Shown here: positions 7,944-17,181 of the stretch, piece after piece
Numbering within the stretch: the stretch's first letter is position 1
Layout: each line of letters opens with the position of its first letter
NCBI RefSeq assembly: GCF_900104265.1
Contig: NZ_FNJJ01000012.1
Span: 79,983 to 143,982, forward strand
Source of the DNA: Ectopseudomonas guguanensis
GTDB lineage: Bacteria; Pseudomonadota; Gammaproteobacteria; Pseudomonadales; Pseudomonadaceae
Direction of reading: 5' to 3'
Length of the DNA stretch: 64,000 nt
The notes under the pieces: model-generated
The model's input: the letters and a program-made list of their open reading frames with translations, nothing else
What the model was told of the DNA's origin: nothing
The model's database searches: none
Position numbers and translations under genes: made by a program

Positions 7944-9296
7944 GTGAGCAACCAACTTTTCGATGCCTATTTCACCGCGCCGGCCATGCGCGCGATCTTC
8001 TGCGACGCCGGGCGGGTGCAGGGCATGCTCGATTTCGAGGCCGCCCTGGCACGGGCCGAGGCGCGTGTCGGGCTGATCCCCGCCGAGGCCGTGTCGCCCA
8101 TCGAGGCCGCCTGCAAGGCCGAGCTCTACGATTACCCGGCGCTGGCCCAGGCCATCGCCACGGCGGGCAATTCCGCCATCCCGCTGGTCAAGGCACTGGG
8201 CAAGCGCATCGCCGCCACTGACCCGGAGGCCGAGCGCTACGTGCACCTCGGTGCCACCAGCCAGGACGCCATGGACAGCGGCTTGGTGCTGCAACTGCGC
8301 GCCGCCATCGGCCTGCTGCAAAGCGATCTGGCGAAGCTGGCCGATGCCCTGGCGGCGCAGGCCGAGCGCCATATCGACACCCCCCTGGCCGGGCGCACCT
8401 GGCTGCAGCAGGCCACGCCGGTCACCCTCGGCATGAAGCTGGCCGGTGTGCTCGGTGCGGTGACCCGCCATCGCCAGCGCCTGAGCGAACTCAAGCCGCG
8501 CCTGCTGAGCCTGCAGTTCGGCGGCGCCTCCGGCAGCCTGGCGGCGCTGGGTGATGCCGGCTGGTCGGTCAGCGGTGCGCTGGCGCAGGAGCTGGAACTG
8601 ACCCTGCCCGAGCAGCCCTGGCACACCCAGCGTGATCGCCTGGTGGAATTCGCCAGCCTGCTGGGGATGATCGCCGGCAGCCTGGGCAAGCTGGGTCGCG
8701 ATCTCAGCCTGCTGATGCAGACCGAGGCCGGCGAAGTCTTCGAACCGTCGGCGCCCGGCAAGGGCGGTTCGTCGACCATGCCGCACAAGCGTAATCCGGT
8801 CAGCGCCGCCGTGCTGATCGGCGCCGCCACCCGTGCACCGGGCCTGGTGGCGACGATGCTGGCCGCCATGCCGCAGGAGCACGAGCGCAGCCTCGGCCTG
8901 TGGCACGCCGAGTGGGAGACCCTGCCGGAACTGTGCTGTCTGGTCTCCGGCGCCCTGCAGCAGGCGCTGGTCGTGGTGCCGGGGCTTGAGGTGGATGTCG
9001 CACGCATGCGCGCCAATCTGGAGCTGACCCAGGGTCTGGTGCTGGCCGAGGCGGTCAGCATCGCCCTGGCGCAGAAGATCGGCCGCGACGCCGCCCATCA
9101 CCTGATCGAACAGTGCTGCAAACAGGCGGTGCGTGAGGGCGCCCACCTGCGCACCGTGCTTGGCGCCAACGCCGAGGTCAGCGCACAACTTTCTGCTGAC
9201 GAGCTGGATCGCCTGCTCGATGCGGCGCATTACCTGGGCCAGGCCCGCCGTTGGGTCGAGCGCGCCGTTGCCGAACACACGCAATTTTCCTCTTAG
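7944..9296 (+). CDS. pcaB: 3-carboxy-cis,cis-muconate cycloisomerase
   Basis: This enzyme converts 3-carboxymuconate to 4-carboxymuconolactone. The 450-residue protein belongs to the fumarase/aspartase superfamily and shows the signature GGSSTMPHKRNP near residues 272-283, plus the TSQDAMDSG region near residue 107. The ATG follows CAGGAGCG. pcaD begins 9 bp downstream. The 200-bp gap from pcaF contains a REP element and could hold a separate promoter. Confidence 0.95.
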   Translation: MSNQLFDAYFTAPAMRAIFCDAGRVQGMLDFEAALARAEARVGLIPAEAVSPIEAACKAELYDYPALAQAIATAGNSAIPLVKALGKRIAATDPEAERYVHLGATSQDAMDSGLVLQLRAAIGLLQSDLAKLADALAAQAERHIDTPLAGRTWLQQATPVTLGMKLAGVLGAVTRHRQRLSELKPRLLSLQFGGASGSLAALGDAGWSVSGALAQELELTLPEQPWHTQRDRLVEFASLLGMIAGSLGKLGRDLSLLMQTEAGEVFEPSAPGKGGSSTMPHKRNPVSAAVLIGAATRAPGLVATMLAAMPQEHERSLGLWHAEWETLPELCCLVSGALQQALVVVPGLEVDVARMRANLELTQGLVLAEAVSIALAQKIGRDAAHHLIEQCCKQAVREGAHLRTVLGANAEVSAQLSADELDRLLDAAHYLGQARRWVERAVAEHTQFSS

Positions 9297-9305
9297 GAGT
9301 TATCC

Positions 9306-10109
9306 ATGCCTGCCGTACGTCTCGCCGATGGCGATCTGAACTACCTGCTCGAAGGCCCGGCTGGTGCGCCGGTGCTGGTGCTGTCCAACTCCCTGGGCAC
9401 CGACCTGCACATGTGGGATGCGCAGATTGAAGCCTTCACCCAGCACTTTCAGGTGCTGCGCTACGACACCCGCGGCCACGGCGCCTCGCTGGTGACCGAC
9501 GGCCCGTACAGCATCGAGCAGAGCGGCCGCGACGTGCTGGCCCTGCTCGATGCCCTAGGCATCGCCAAGGCGCATTTCTGCGGCCTGTCCATGGGCGGTC
9601 TGATCGGCCAGTGGCTGGGCATCAACGCGCCCGAGCGCATCGAACGCCTGGTGCTGTGCAACACCGCCGCCAAGATCGGTACGCCCGAGGTGTGGAACCC
9701 GCGCATCGAAACCGTGCTGGCCGGTGGCGCGCAGGCCATGCGCGATCTGCGCGATGCGTCGATCTCGCGCTGGTTCACCGCCGACTTCGCCGAGGCCAAC
9801 CCGGACAAGGTCGAGCCCATCGTCGGCATGCTGGCGCAAACCTCGCCCGAAGGCTATGCGGCCAACTGCGCGGCAGTGCGCGATGCCGATTTCCGCGAGC
9901 AGCTTGGCAGCATCGTCGCACCGACGCTGATCGTCTGCGGCAGCGGCGACCCGGTCACCACCCCCGAACATGGCCGCTTCATGCAGGAGCGCATCGCGGG
10001 TGCCGAGCTGGTGGAGTTCCACGCCGCGCACCTGTCCAACGTGCAGGCTGGCGATGACTTCAGCCAGCGCGTGCTGGTCTTCCTGACGGCTGAACACAGT
10101 TTTTTGTAG
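9306..10109 (+). CDS. pcaD: 3-oxoadipate enol-lactonase
   Basis: This alpha/beta hydrolase hydrolyses beta-ketoadipate enol-lactone to beta-ketoadipate. The nucleophile elbow is GLSMG with Ser95, the oxyanion region is SNSLGTDLHMW and the catalytic His lies in the C-terminal FHAAHLSN segment. It sits between pcaB and pcaC. The stop TAG is the TAG inside the GTAGGAGCGG arm of a REP element that begins at 10106, so the last residues and the stop appear to be shaped by the repeat. Confidence 0.95.
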   Translation: MPAVRLADGDLNYLLEGPAGAPVLVLSNSLGTDLHMWDAQIEAFTQHFQVLRYDTRGHGASLVTDGPYSIEQSGRDVLALLDALGIAKAHFCGLSMGGLIGQWLGINAPERIERLVLCNTAAKIGTPEVWNPRIETVLAGGAQAMRDLRDASISRWFTADFAEANPDKVEPIVGMLAQTSPEGYAANCAAVRDADFREQLGSIVAPTLIVCGSGDPVTTPEHGRFMQERIAGAELVEFHAAHLSNVQAGDDFSQRVLVFLTAEHSFL

Positions 10110-10170
10110 GAGCGGCTTCAGCCGCGATTCGATTTCACGGCTAGAACGCAATGCCCCCAGCCGCTCCTAC
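10106..10170. repeat. REP palindrome (GTAGGAGCGGC family) on the pcaD stop codon
   Basis: GTAGGAGCGGCTTCAGCCGCGA opens the element and CCCAGCCGCTCCTAC closes it. The stop codon of pcaD is contained in the first four bases, and pcaC starts 24 bp after the repeat. Confidence 0.85.
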
Positions 10171-10193
10171 AGATCCAATTAGAGGACTGACCG

Positions 10194-10589
10194 ATGGATG
10201 AGAAACAACGCTACGAAGCCGGCATGCAGGTGCGCCGCGCAGTATTGGGCGACGCCCACGTCGACCGCAGCCTGCAGAACCTGACGCCGTTCAACGAAGA
10301 GTTCCAGGAGATGATCACCCGTCATGCCTGGGGCGATATCTGGACGCGCCCGGGCCTGCCACGCCACACCCGCAGCCTGATCACCATTGCCATGCTGATC
10401 GGCATGAACCGCGAGGGTGAGCTGAAGTTGCACCTACGTGCGGCGAAGAACAACGGGGTGAGCCGCGAGGAGATCAAGGAAGTGATCATGCAGAGCGCCA
10501 TCTACTGCGGCATTCCGGCGGCCAACGCCACCTTCCACCTGGCTGAGGCGGTGTGGGACGAGCTGGGTGTGGAGTCGCTGGAAGGCTGA
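10194..10589 (+). CDS. pcaC: 4-carboxymuconolactone decarboxylase
   Basis: The 131-residue protein is the stand-alone pseudomonad form of the carboxymuconolactone decarboxylase family, converting 4-carboxymuconolactone to beta-ketoadipate enol-lactone. It begins MDEKQRYEAGMQVRRAVLGDAHVDR and contains the HTRSLITIAMLI core of the family. The ATG follows AGAGGA. It is the last gene of the pca series, followed by a strong terminator. Confidence 0.96.
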   Translation: MDEKQRYEAGMQVRRAVLGDAHVDRSLQNLTPFNEEFQEMITRHAWGDIWTRPGLPRHTRSLITIAMLIGMNREGELKLHLRAAKNNGVSREEIKEVIMQSAIYCGIPAANATFHLAEAVWDELGVESLEG

Positions 10590-10616
10590 CTTTTCGGCCT
10601 CTGGCTACCCGAATGG

Positions 10617-10654
10617 AGCGCTGCCCGGACCACGCATCCGGGTGGCGCTTTTTT
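10617..10654 (+). terminator. Rho-independent terminator after pcaC
   Basis: The stem AGCGCTGCCCGG / CCGGGTGGCGCT has a 9-nt loop and is followed by TTTTTT. It closes the pca operon before the convergent FAD dehydrogenase gene. Confidence 0.85.
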
Positions 10655-10681
10655 ATGTCTGCCTTCCATGCGCGCCGAACG

Positions 10682-12376
10682 TCAGCGCGTGGCGGCATGG
10701 CGTCCAGCGATATAGCCAAAGGTCATCGCCGGCCCGAGGTTGATCCCGCCGGACGGATAGTGCCCGCCCAACGGGCTGGCCATATCGGTGCCTGCCGCAT
10801 ACAGCCCAGGTATCGGCTGACCGTTGGCATCCAGCACCCGCGCCTGACCATCAGTGCGCAGCCCGGCGAAGGTGCCGAAGCAGCCGGGCTGTACCTTCAC
10901 CGCATAGAACGGCCCGTGCTCGATGGGCGCCACGCAGGGGTTGGGGCCGGTGTGCTGGGCGTCGCCACTGCGGCGGTTGAAGGGCGTGCTGCCACGGCCG
11001 AATTGCGGGTCTTCGCCCAGGCGCGCATGACGATTGAATTCGCTGACGGTGGTGGCCAGACCAAGCGGGTCGATGCCACAGGCAACGGCTAGTTCTTCGA
11101 GGGTCGCGCCGCGCTTGAGGTAGCCGTTGCGGATATGCGGCGCCACCGGCAGCGGTGCCGGGCGGGCGAAGCCGAGGCCATAACGGCGCTGGAAGCGATG
11201 GTCGCAGATCAGCCAGGAGCAGGCTTCCTGATCCTCGGGGATCGCCTTGAGCATGGCGTCGACGTAATCGTAGTAACCACCAGCCTCGTTGACGAAGCGC
11301 TGGCCGTTTTGCAGCACGCCGATGATGCCGGGCTTGCCGCGGTCGATGATGTGCGGGAAGTGGCCGACGCTGCCGTCGGGGTAGGGCACCTTGGACACCG
11401 GCGCCCAGGCCACTGGCGAGCGCAGGTCGTCGGCGACGTGGCCGCCAGCGCTTTCGCCCAGGCGCAAGCCATCGCCGGAGCAACTGAGCGGCGGCAGGGC
11501 GAGGTTGTCGTGGCCGCTGGTATCACGCGGGAACATCGCCTGGCGCCGTTGCGGATCATTGGGAAAACCGCCCGCCGCGAGCACGACGGCCTTGGCGCGG
11601 ATAGGCATTTCCTCGCCGGCATGCAGCGCCACGGCGCCGCATACGCTGCCGTTCTCGACGATCAGGCGTTGCGCGGGTGTGGATTCCAGCATCTGTACAC
11701 CGAGATCCTGCGCAGAGCGCGCCAGGCGGGCGATCAGTGCCACGCCGTTGACCAGGTGCATGGCGCGACCATAGCGAGCCAGGTGGTAGAGGTGGCTGGT
11801 GAAGCGGCGGATGACGTGTAGCAGCGCCTTGGGCGAACGGGTCATGTTGAGGAAGGCGGCCAGATCGGCGCCGGCCATGATCGGCATGCCCATGAAGGAG
11901 GTCTCGCGCATGGTTTTGCGCAGGCGCGGCAGCAGGTCGAGCACCTCGCGGCCATCATAGGGCGCGGCGATCACCTGATGGCCTCCGGTGGCAGCGCCCG
12001 GCGTGTCGCCATGTATGTCGGGGATGCCGTTGCCGTCGGCGAACTGCAACGCGGTGTGCTGCTCGAAGAAGGCGACCATGTCCGGGCAGTGCTCGAGGAA
12101 GGCATCCACCAGCTCGGCGCGGTAATGCTCGCCCAGCTCGTTGCGCAGGTAGGTGCGCGGCTGGTCGATGTCCTCGACGATGCCGGCGCGCCGGGCCAGC
12201 GGGTTGCGCGGCAGCCACATCCAGCCGCCGGACCAGGCGGTCGCGCCGCCCAGTACGGCGTCCTTTTCCACCAGGATCACCCGCTTGCCCAGGTGCGCGG
12301 CGCTGACGGCGGCCGCCAGCCCGGCAGCGCCGGAGCCGACCACCAGCAGGTCGCAATCGAGTTGAGCATGGGGCAT
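10682..12376 (-). CDS. FAD-dependent dehydrogenase, FAD_binding_2 (KstD/fumarate-reductase-like) family
   Basis: The 564-residue flavoprotein has an N-terminal Rossmann motif VVGSGAAGLAAAVSA (residues ~11-25), the GGATAWSGG segment near the FAD, and a C-terminal GGHYPSGGINLGPAMTFGY typical of the 3-ketosteroid delta1-dehydrogenase/fumarate reductase flavoprotein group. Such enzymes insert or reduce a C=C bond next to a carbonyl. There is no signal peptide. It shares a TGGAACTWWGTTCYA promoter box with the Gfo/Idh gene at 21000, suggesting a joint pathway. The substrate is unknown; desaturation or aromatisation of a ring keto acid feeding protocatechuate is an inference. It is not QuiA, which is a PQQ protein. 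Confidence 0.8.
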   Translation of the reverse strand: MPHAQLDCDLLVVGSGAAGLAAAVSAAHLGKRVILVEKDAVLGGATAWSGGWMWLPRNPLARRAGIVEDIDQPRTYLRNELGEHYRAELVDAFLEHCPDMVAFFEQHTALQFADGNGIPDIHGDTPGAATGGHQVIAAPYDGREVLDLLPRLRKTMRETSFMGMPIMAGADLAAFLNMTRSPKALLHVIRRFTSHLYHLARYGRAMHLVNGVALIARLARSAQDLGVQMLESTPAQRLIVENGSVCGAVALHAGEEMPIRAKAVVLAAGGFPNDPQRRQAMFPRDTSGHDNLALPPLSCSGDGLRLGESAGGHVADDLRSPVAWAPVSKVPYPDGSVGHFPHIIDRGKPGIIGVLQNGQRFVNEAGGYYDYVDAMLKAIPEDQEACSWLICDHRFQRRYGLGFARPAPLPVAPHIRNGYLKRGATLEELAVACGIDPLGLATTVSEFNRHARLGEDPQFGRGSTPFNRRSGDAQHTGPNPCVAPIEHGPFYAVKVQPGCFGTFAGLRTDGQARVLDANGQPIPGLYAAGTDMASPLGGHYPSGGINLGPAMTFGYIAGRHAATR

Positions 12377-12401
12377 GGCAGGTCTCCGGATTTTGATTTA
12401 T

Positions 12402-12416
12402 TGGAACTTTGTTCCA
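12402..12416 (-). promoter_or_regulatory. TGGAAC-type palindromic operator upstream of the FAD dehydrogenase gene
   Basis: TGGAACTTTGTTCCA is a perfect 6-bp-arm inverted repeat in an AT-rich stretch 26-40 bp before the start codon. A near copy, TGGAACTAAGTTCTA, lies upstream of the Gfo/Idh gene at 20915. The shape resembles operators of IclR-family regulators. Confidence 0.6.
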
Positions 12417-12618
12417 TATTTTACGTTGGGCACATGGAGGCGCCAAGGGTAGCGGGAGAGAAGGGCTTGGGATGTCGTGCGGTTAGCGACCATTTGTCGT
12501 GCGCTTTGCCGCCGTTGGACTGCAGCTTTCACCTGTGCACATGTTCAAGCACCGCCGCCGCTGAAGCACCTCCCACGGGGTGGCCTGAAGGCGTGGGCGC
12601 CAATTCGAGTGCTTACCT

Positions 12619-12669
12619 GTGGGAGGGGCTTTAGCCGCGATTGCTAGCGGCTGCGGCTAGAGCCTCCAC
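12619..12669. repeat. REP-like palindrome downstream of the chemoreceptor gene
   Basis: GTGGGAGGGGCTTTAGCCGCG at the left and GGCTAGAGCCTCCAC at the right form an imperfect inverted repeat. A related arm (CCGCTGAAGCACCTCCCAC) lies just upstream at about 12559. The rest of the 312-bp gap 12377-12688 holds the FAD gene promoter region; no further gene was seen. Confidence 0.7.
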
Positions 12670-12688
12670 GGGAATGCGGCGTTATGCC

Positions 12689-14623
12689 TCAACTGCGGAA
12701 GCGGCCGATGCGTTCCTGCAGTTCACCGCCGAGCCTGGCCAGTTCCGCGCTGGACAGGGCGGTCTGTTCGGTGGCGCTGGCGCTTTGCTCGCCGATGCCG
12801 CGCACGTTATCCAGGCTGCGGTTGATCTCCATGGCGACCGCGCTCTGTTGCTCGGCGGCACTGGCGATCTGCTGGTTCATCCGTTCGATCACGGCCACCG
12901 CCTGGTTGATGCGTGTCAGGCTGTGCCCGGCCTGTTCGACACTGGCGACCGCGTCCTGGCTCAGTCGCTGGCTGGCCTCGGTCTGGGTCACGGCCTGGCG
13001 AACCCGTTGCTGCAGGCTTTCGATCAGGGCTTCGATCTCGCGGGTGGAGTCCTGGGTACGGCGGGCCAGGGCGCGCACTTCATCGGCGACCACGGCGAAG
13101 CCGCGACCCTGTTCACCGGCGCGTGCCGCTTCGATGGCGGCGTTGAGGGCGAGCAGGTTGGTCTGCTCGGCGACCGATTTGATGACGTCCAGCACGCTGC
13201 CGATGCGCAAGCTCTCGGCCTGTACCTGGCCGACGGTGGTCCCGGTGTCGAGTACCTCAGCGGCCAGGCGTTCGATGCGGGCGATCACTTCGCGCACACG
13301 CTGGTCGCCATCACGGCTCTGCTGCTCGGCCTGGCGGGCTGCCTGCGAGGCTTGTTCGGCGTCGCCAGCGACCTGCTGCACGCTGCTGACCATCTGCTGC
13401 ATGGCATTGGCGGTCTGGTTCGATTCCAGGCTCTGTTCATGGACGCCGGCGCGTGTCTGTTCGCTGACGGCAGACAATTGCTCGGCGGCCGCCGCGATCT
13501 GGGTAGCGCTGCCGCCAATCTGGCCGATCAGCTCGCGCAGGTTCTCGCGCATGCGTTGCAGGGCGGTCAGCAATTGCCCGGCTTCATCGCGCCCGGCCTG
13601 GATGCGCTGACCGCCGAGATCACCTGCGGCCACCTGTTCGGCCAGGCTCAGGCATTGTTGCAGTGGCCTGACGATCAACTGGCGAATCAGCCAACTGGCC
13701 GCGAAGGCCAGCAGCAGAGCCGCACTGGTCAGCAGCGCCAGGCGCAGCAGGGCGTGGCGGTTCTCTGTAGCGATGGCCTGTTGTTGTTGCTGCAGCAGGG
13801 CGTCGCCCTGTTGCAGCATGCGCTGCGCCAGCTCCCCCAGTTGCTCGCGACTGGCGGCCTCGTTGGCCAGGCTGTCGCGGTAGTGGGCGAAAGAGTCGCG
13901 GTATTCCTGCAGCGCGCGCATGACTTCGTCCAGGGAGGCCTGTTGCAGGCTCGCCAGGTTGGGGCGCAGCGCCTTGGCCGCATCGATCATGCTGTCGAAC
14001 TGGCGTTGCCAGTCATCGGCCAGTGCCGCTTCACCGGTGTTGATGAAGGCCGCTTCGGCCAGGCGCAGTTGCAGCAGCAACTGACGCAGTCGTGCTGCCG
14101 CTTCGGCCTGTTCGAGAGCGTTGCCGGTATCGCTTGCAGCGTCGAGCAACAGGTCGCGTAGCAAGCTGAATTGATCCTGGGTGACCATGTCGAACTGGAT
14201 CAGCGCTTCGTCGGCGCGAATGGCCATGCCGGTCTGCGCGGCGCTGGCCTCCTTCTGAGCGCTACGCAAACGGTCAAAGCGTTTGCTGTAGTCATCGATG
14301 CCGGTGAGCAGGCCAGTCACAGGTAGAGCATCGGCGTGCAGTTGTGCGAGTTGCGTGGCGATGCTGTCGCGTGTCGCGAGCACTTGGCGATCGTGCCCGG
14401 CCTGCGGCGCGAGCAGGTGATCCTTTTCCTGCAGGCGCAGTTGCAGGATGCCTTGCTGCAGTTCGGCAGCATCGGCGAACTGCGCGTTGTGGCGCAGGAT
14501 GTCGGCGGCGGTGCGCCAGCCACCCAGCGCCACGGCCAGGGTCAGCAGCATCACCAGGGAGAAGCCGATCAGCAGTTTGTGCCCGACCTTGAGATCGGCG
14601 GTGCGTTCGATAATCCAGCGCAT
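12689..14623 (-). CDS. Methyl-accepting chemotaxis protein with a long periplasmic sensor (HBM-like)
   Basis: The 644-residue receptor has a first membrane helix at about residues 18-38, a mainly helical periplasmic region of ~250 residues, a second membrane helix near 295-320, a HAMP domain, and the signalling hairpin with SVAEQTNLLALNAAIEAARAGEQGRGFAVVADEVR. The size and coiled-coil look of the sensor fit the helical bimodular class, which binds organic acids. ATG 14623 follows CGAGGAC; an upstream in-frame ATG at 14692 lacks a ribosome site. Lying between porin/transporter genes and a catabolic flavoprotein, it probably senses the same substrate. A terminator just upstream suggests partial uncoupling from the porin gene. 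Confidence 0.85.
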   Translation of the reverse strand: MRWIIERTADLKVGHKLLIGFSLVMLLTLAVALGGWRTAADILRHNAQFADAAELQQGILQLRLQEKDHLLAPQAGHDRQVLATRDSIATQLAQLHADALPVTGLLTGIDDYSKRFDRLRSAQKEASAAQTGMAIRADEALIQFDMVTQDQFSLLRDLLLDAASDTGNALEQAEAAARLRQLLLQLRLAEAAFINTGEAALADDWQRQFDSMIDAAKALRPNLASLQQASLDEVMRALQEYRDSFAHYRDSLANEAASREQLGELAQRMLQQGDALLQQQQQAIATENRHALLRLALLTSAALLLAFAASWLIRQLIVRPLQQCLSLAEQVAAGDLGGQRIQAGRDEAGQLLTALQRMRENLRELIGQIGGSATQIAAAAEQLSAVSEQTRAGVHEQSLESNQTANAMQQMVSSVQQVAGDAEQASQAARQAEQQSRDGDQRVREVIARIERLAAEVLDTGTTVGQVQAESLRIGSVLDVIKSVAEQTNLLALNAAIEAARAGEQGRGFAVVADEVRALARRTQDSTREIEALIESLQQRVRQAVTQTEASQRLSQDAVASVEQAGHSLTRINQAVAVIERMNQQIASAAEQQSAVAMEINRSLDNVRGIGEQSASATEQTALSSAELARLGGELQERIGRFRS

Positions 14624-14650
14624 GGCGGTAAGTCCTCGAACTCGGGGCAG

Positions 14651-14677
14651 AAAAAGGCCCGTCGCGAGGACGGGCCG
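14651..14677 (-). terminator. Rho-independent terminator after the OprD-type porin gene
   Basis: Read on the minus strand, GGCCCGTCCTCGCGACGGGCC is followed by TTTTT. It lies between the porin stop and the chemoreceptor start, so expression of the latter needs read-through or its own promoter. Confidence 0.85.
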
Positions 14678-14722
14678 AAGGTGCCGTAACACATTGGAGT
14701 CAATCGTGCAGCGGTGCAGCGT

Positions 14723-15985
14723 TTACAGCAGCGACAGCGGGTAGTTGATGATCAGGCGGTTCTCGTGCAGATCCTGAGCACTACCGTCACGACGAACGTC
14801 GGAGTTGCGCCAGCGCACGCTGAGGTTCTTCAGGCTACCTTCCTGGATGGTGTAGGCCAGCTCGGATTCACGGCCCCACTCCTCGGCGTTGTCACGTCCA
14901 CCGAGACGGGCGTTGTCGCCGCTGACGTAGCGGTTCATCAGGGTCAGGCCAGGAATGCCGAGGCCGGCGAAGTTGTAGTCGTGGCGGATCTGCCAGGAGC
15001 GTTCTTCCGGGTTGTCGTAGCTGTTGGTGAAGCCGTCGTTGACCAGGGTACCGCCGCTGGTGCCGTCGATACGCATGAACTTGGTATCGCCACTGAGCTT
15101 CTGATAAGCCACGGTGAAGGTGTTGTTGCCAGTCTTGGCCGACAAGCTGCCCTGGTAGACCTTGTTGTCCAGGTTGCCGGCCTTGGCTGCGCCTTCTTCC
15201 TTGCCAGTGACGTAGCCGAGGTTGGCGCCGAGTACCCAGTCACCGACCGGTTGGCTGTGAGTCAGTTGCACGTAGCTTTGCTGGTAGACGTCTTCCAGGC
15301 GCGCGTGCCAGACGCCAACCATGGTGGCGTTGCCGTTGAAGCGGTATTCGCCGCCGCCGAAGTTGAAGTCGTCGCCCTTCACTCCACCGAATGACATGTC
15401 TTCGCGGCTGGCATCGTTACGCTGGCTGTTCTTCCAGAACTGGCCGCCATACAGGGTCAAACCATCGATCTCGTTGGAGGTGATCTGCGCACCCTGGAAG
15501 GTCTGTGGCAGCGAACGGCCATCGTCGGCACGCAGGATCGGCAGTACGGCGAACCACTCACCGACCTTCAGCTCGGTCTTGGAAATCTTCGCCTTGGCCG
15601 CCACAGCGGTGCGACCGAACTGGTCGGCGGCTTCGCCGTCGTCGTGAATCGGCATCAACTGGGTGTTGGCGGCGCCACGGTTGCCGTCCAGCTTGAAGCT
15701 GTACAGGCCGAGCACGTCGAGGCCGAAGCCGACGGTGCCTTCGGTGTAGCCGGAGCGCGCGTCGAGGATAAAGCTCTGCGTCCAGCCTTCGGCCTGACCC
15801 TGGCGCTCGCCATTGATGGTCGGGTCGGTGCCGTTGAGGTAGTTGCGGTTGAAGTAGTAGTTGCGCAGGTTCAGCGAGACCTTGGCGTCGTCGACGAAGC
15901 CGGCGGCCTGGGCGCCGACCGGCAGGGCAGCGATTACGGCCAGCGCCAGGGCGCTGGGCAGCAGGTGGGTAAGGGTGGATTTCAT
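14723..15985 (-). CDS. OprD-family outer-membrane porin
   Basis: The 420-residue protein has a cleavable signal peptide (MKSTLTHLLPSALALAVIAA... cleavage near AQA-AGF), an 18-strand-type beta-barrel pattern, a DARSGYTEGTVGFGLDVLG segment typical of OprD, and a C-terminal strand ending in leucine (YPLSLL). OprD-family channels take up amino acids or carboxylic and aromatic acids. It follows the tctB-tctA-tctC transporter genes, so it is probably the outer-membrane entry for that transporter's substrate. The exact specificity class (OpdH/OpdK/OpdP-like) cannot be set from sequence reading alone. Confidence 0.9.
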   Translation of the reverse strand: MKSTLTHLLPSALALAVIAALPVGAQAAGFVDDAKVSLNLRNYYFNRNYLNGTDPTINGERQGQAEGWTQSFILDARSGYTEGTVGFGLDVLGLYSFKLDGNRGAANTQLMPIHDDGEAADQFGRTAVAAKAKISKTELKVGEWFAVLPILRADDGRSLPQTFQGAQITSNEIDGLTLYGGQFWKNSQRNDASREDMSFGGVKGDDFNFGGGEYRFNGNATMVGVWHARLEDVYQQSYVQLTHSQPVGDWVLGANLGYVTGKEEGAAKAGNLDNKVYQGSLSAKTGNNTFTVAYQKLSGDTKFMRIDGTSGGTLVNDGFTNSYDNPEERSWQIRHDYNFAGLGIPGLTLMNRYVSGDNARLGGRDNAEEWGRESELAYTIQEGSLKNLSVRWRNSDVRRDGSAQDLHENRLIINYPLSLL

Positions 15986-16070
15986 TGTTGTTGTTCCTCT
16001 TGGTTGACAGAGTGTTCAGCGCGCACGAACCCCTCCGCGTGCGCAGATACGCCAGAAACGAGGGGGAAGG

Positions 16071-16098
16071 CGCCGCCGGCTCAGCCGGGCCGGCGGCG
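16071..16098 (-). other. GC-rich hairpin between tctC and the porin gene
   Basis: CGCCGCCGGC and GCCGGCGGCG form a perfect 10-bp stem with an 8-nt loop and no T tract. It could stabilise the upstream tctC transcript or lower read-through to the porin gene. Confidence 0.5.
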
Positions 16099-16111
16099 GA
16101 TCAGCCAGGCA

Positions 16112-17113
16112 TCAGGGCTTGGGGATGCCGACCGAATCCGGGGCGATCTCGATGGCCTTGGCCTTGTACATCGACCAGGTGGTGACCGACTGCCAGCGCT
16201 TGAGGAACTCCTCGGCCTCGGCACCGTTGAGGTTCAGGCTCTGGGCGCCGAAGTTCTTCAAAAAGCCCTGGAATTCGGGGTTGGCCACGGCCTTGGCGTA
16301 GGCATCGACCAGCTTCTGCTTGACGTCATCCGGGGTGTCCTTGCGCACGAAGGCGCCCCAGAACGGGCCCCACGGCAGGTACTCGGCAATCGCCGGCAGC
16401 GACTTGGTGATCGGCTCCACGCCCGGCAGCTCCGGGGTTTCTTCCTTGGCGAACACGGCCAGGGCCTTGAGCTTGCCGCTGCGTACCAGCTCACGCGCGG
16501 CGGCCAGGCTCAGCGGCATGAAGTCGATGTGGTTGCCCATCAGCGCGGTGATACCGGGGCCGTCGCCACCGAAGGTCACTTCACGCACTTTCAGTTCGTC
16601 GACTGCGTTGATCATCGCGCTGACGGTGCTCGGCAGGCCACCGGCACCGGTGGAGCCCATGCGCAGGGTGTCCGGGTTGGCCTTGGCAGCGGCCAGCAGC
16701 TCGGCCATGTTGTTGAACGGAGCATCGGCGTTGGCGGCGATCACCACCACGTTCTGGCCGATGATGCTCACCGGGTAGAAGTCGGCGTAGTCGAAGTCGG
16801 CCAGTTTCAGCACTTTGTAAAGCTGCGGGTTCTCGGCGCCGAGCAGGACGGTGTAACCGTCAGGACGCTGGGTCTTGACGAATGTGCTGCCGATGACGGC
16901 GGTGCCGCCCGGACGGTTGTTGAGGATGAACTTGCCGCCCAGCTCCTTCTCCACGTACGGGGTCAGGCTACGCATGACGTTGTCGGTAGCGCCGCCTGCG
17001 CCCCAGGGAATGACTGCCTGGATGCTGCGCTCGGGGTATTCGGCATGGGCCGGCAGAGCGAGAGTGAGGGCGCTGAGGCCGAGGGCTGCGCCAGTCAGAA
17101 GCGATTTGAACAT
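16112..17113 (-). CDS. Tripartite tricarboxylate transporter, substrate-binding protein (TctC/Bug family)
   Basis: This ~333-residue periplasmic binding protein has a signal peptide (MFKSLLTGAALGLSALTLALPAHA) and then YPERSIQAVIPWGAGGATDNVMR, the typical Bug/TctC start. It captures a carboxylate and delivers it to the TctAB membrane complex. ATG 17113 is preceded by GGAGAG; another ATG lies 15 nt upstream. It follows tctA by 68 bp. Bug proteins for citrate, nicotinate, terephthalate and other aromatic acids are known; the neighbours favour an aromatic or hydroaromatic acid here. Confidence 0.9.
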   Translation of the reverse strand: MFKSLLTGAALGLSALTLALPAHAEYPERSIQAVIPWGAGGATDNVMRSLTPYVEKELGGKFILNNRPGGTAVIGSTFVKTQRPDGYTVLLGAENPQLYKVLKLADFDYADFYPVSIIGQNVVVIAANADAPFNNMAELLAAAKANPDTLRMGSTGAGGLPSTVSAMINAVDELKVREVTFGGDGPGITALMGNHIDFMPLSLAAARELVRSGKLKALAVFAKEETPELPGVEPITKSLPAIAEYLPWGPFWGAFVRKDTPDDVKQKLVDAYAKAVANPEFQGFLKNFGAQSLNLNGAEAEEFLKRWQSVTTWSMYKAKAIEIAPDSVGIPKP

Positions 17114-17181
17114 GTGGAGACTCTCCATCGGTTGTTGTTGTGAGCCCCTGCTGGCCGGGGCGCGCCTGGTGAAACCGGGTA

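Noticed and set aside
10682..12376. Reading the FAD gene as quinate dehydrogenase QuiA
   Set aside because: QuiA is a membrane PQQ beta-propeller; this protein is a soluble flavoprotein with an N-terminal Rossmann motif.
16071..16098. tctC hairpin as a rho-independent terminator
   Set aside because: A strong stem but no T tract on either strand.
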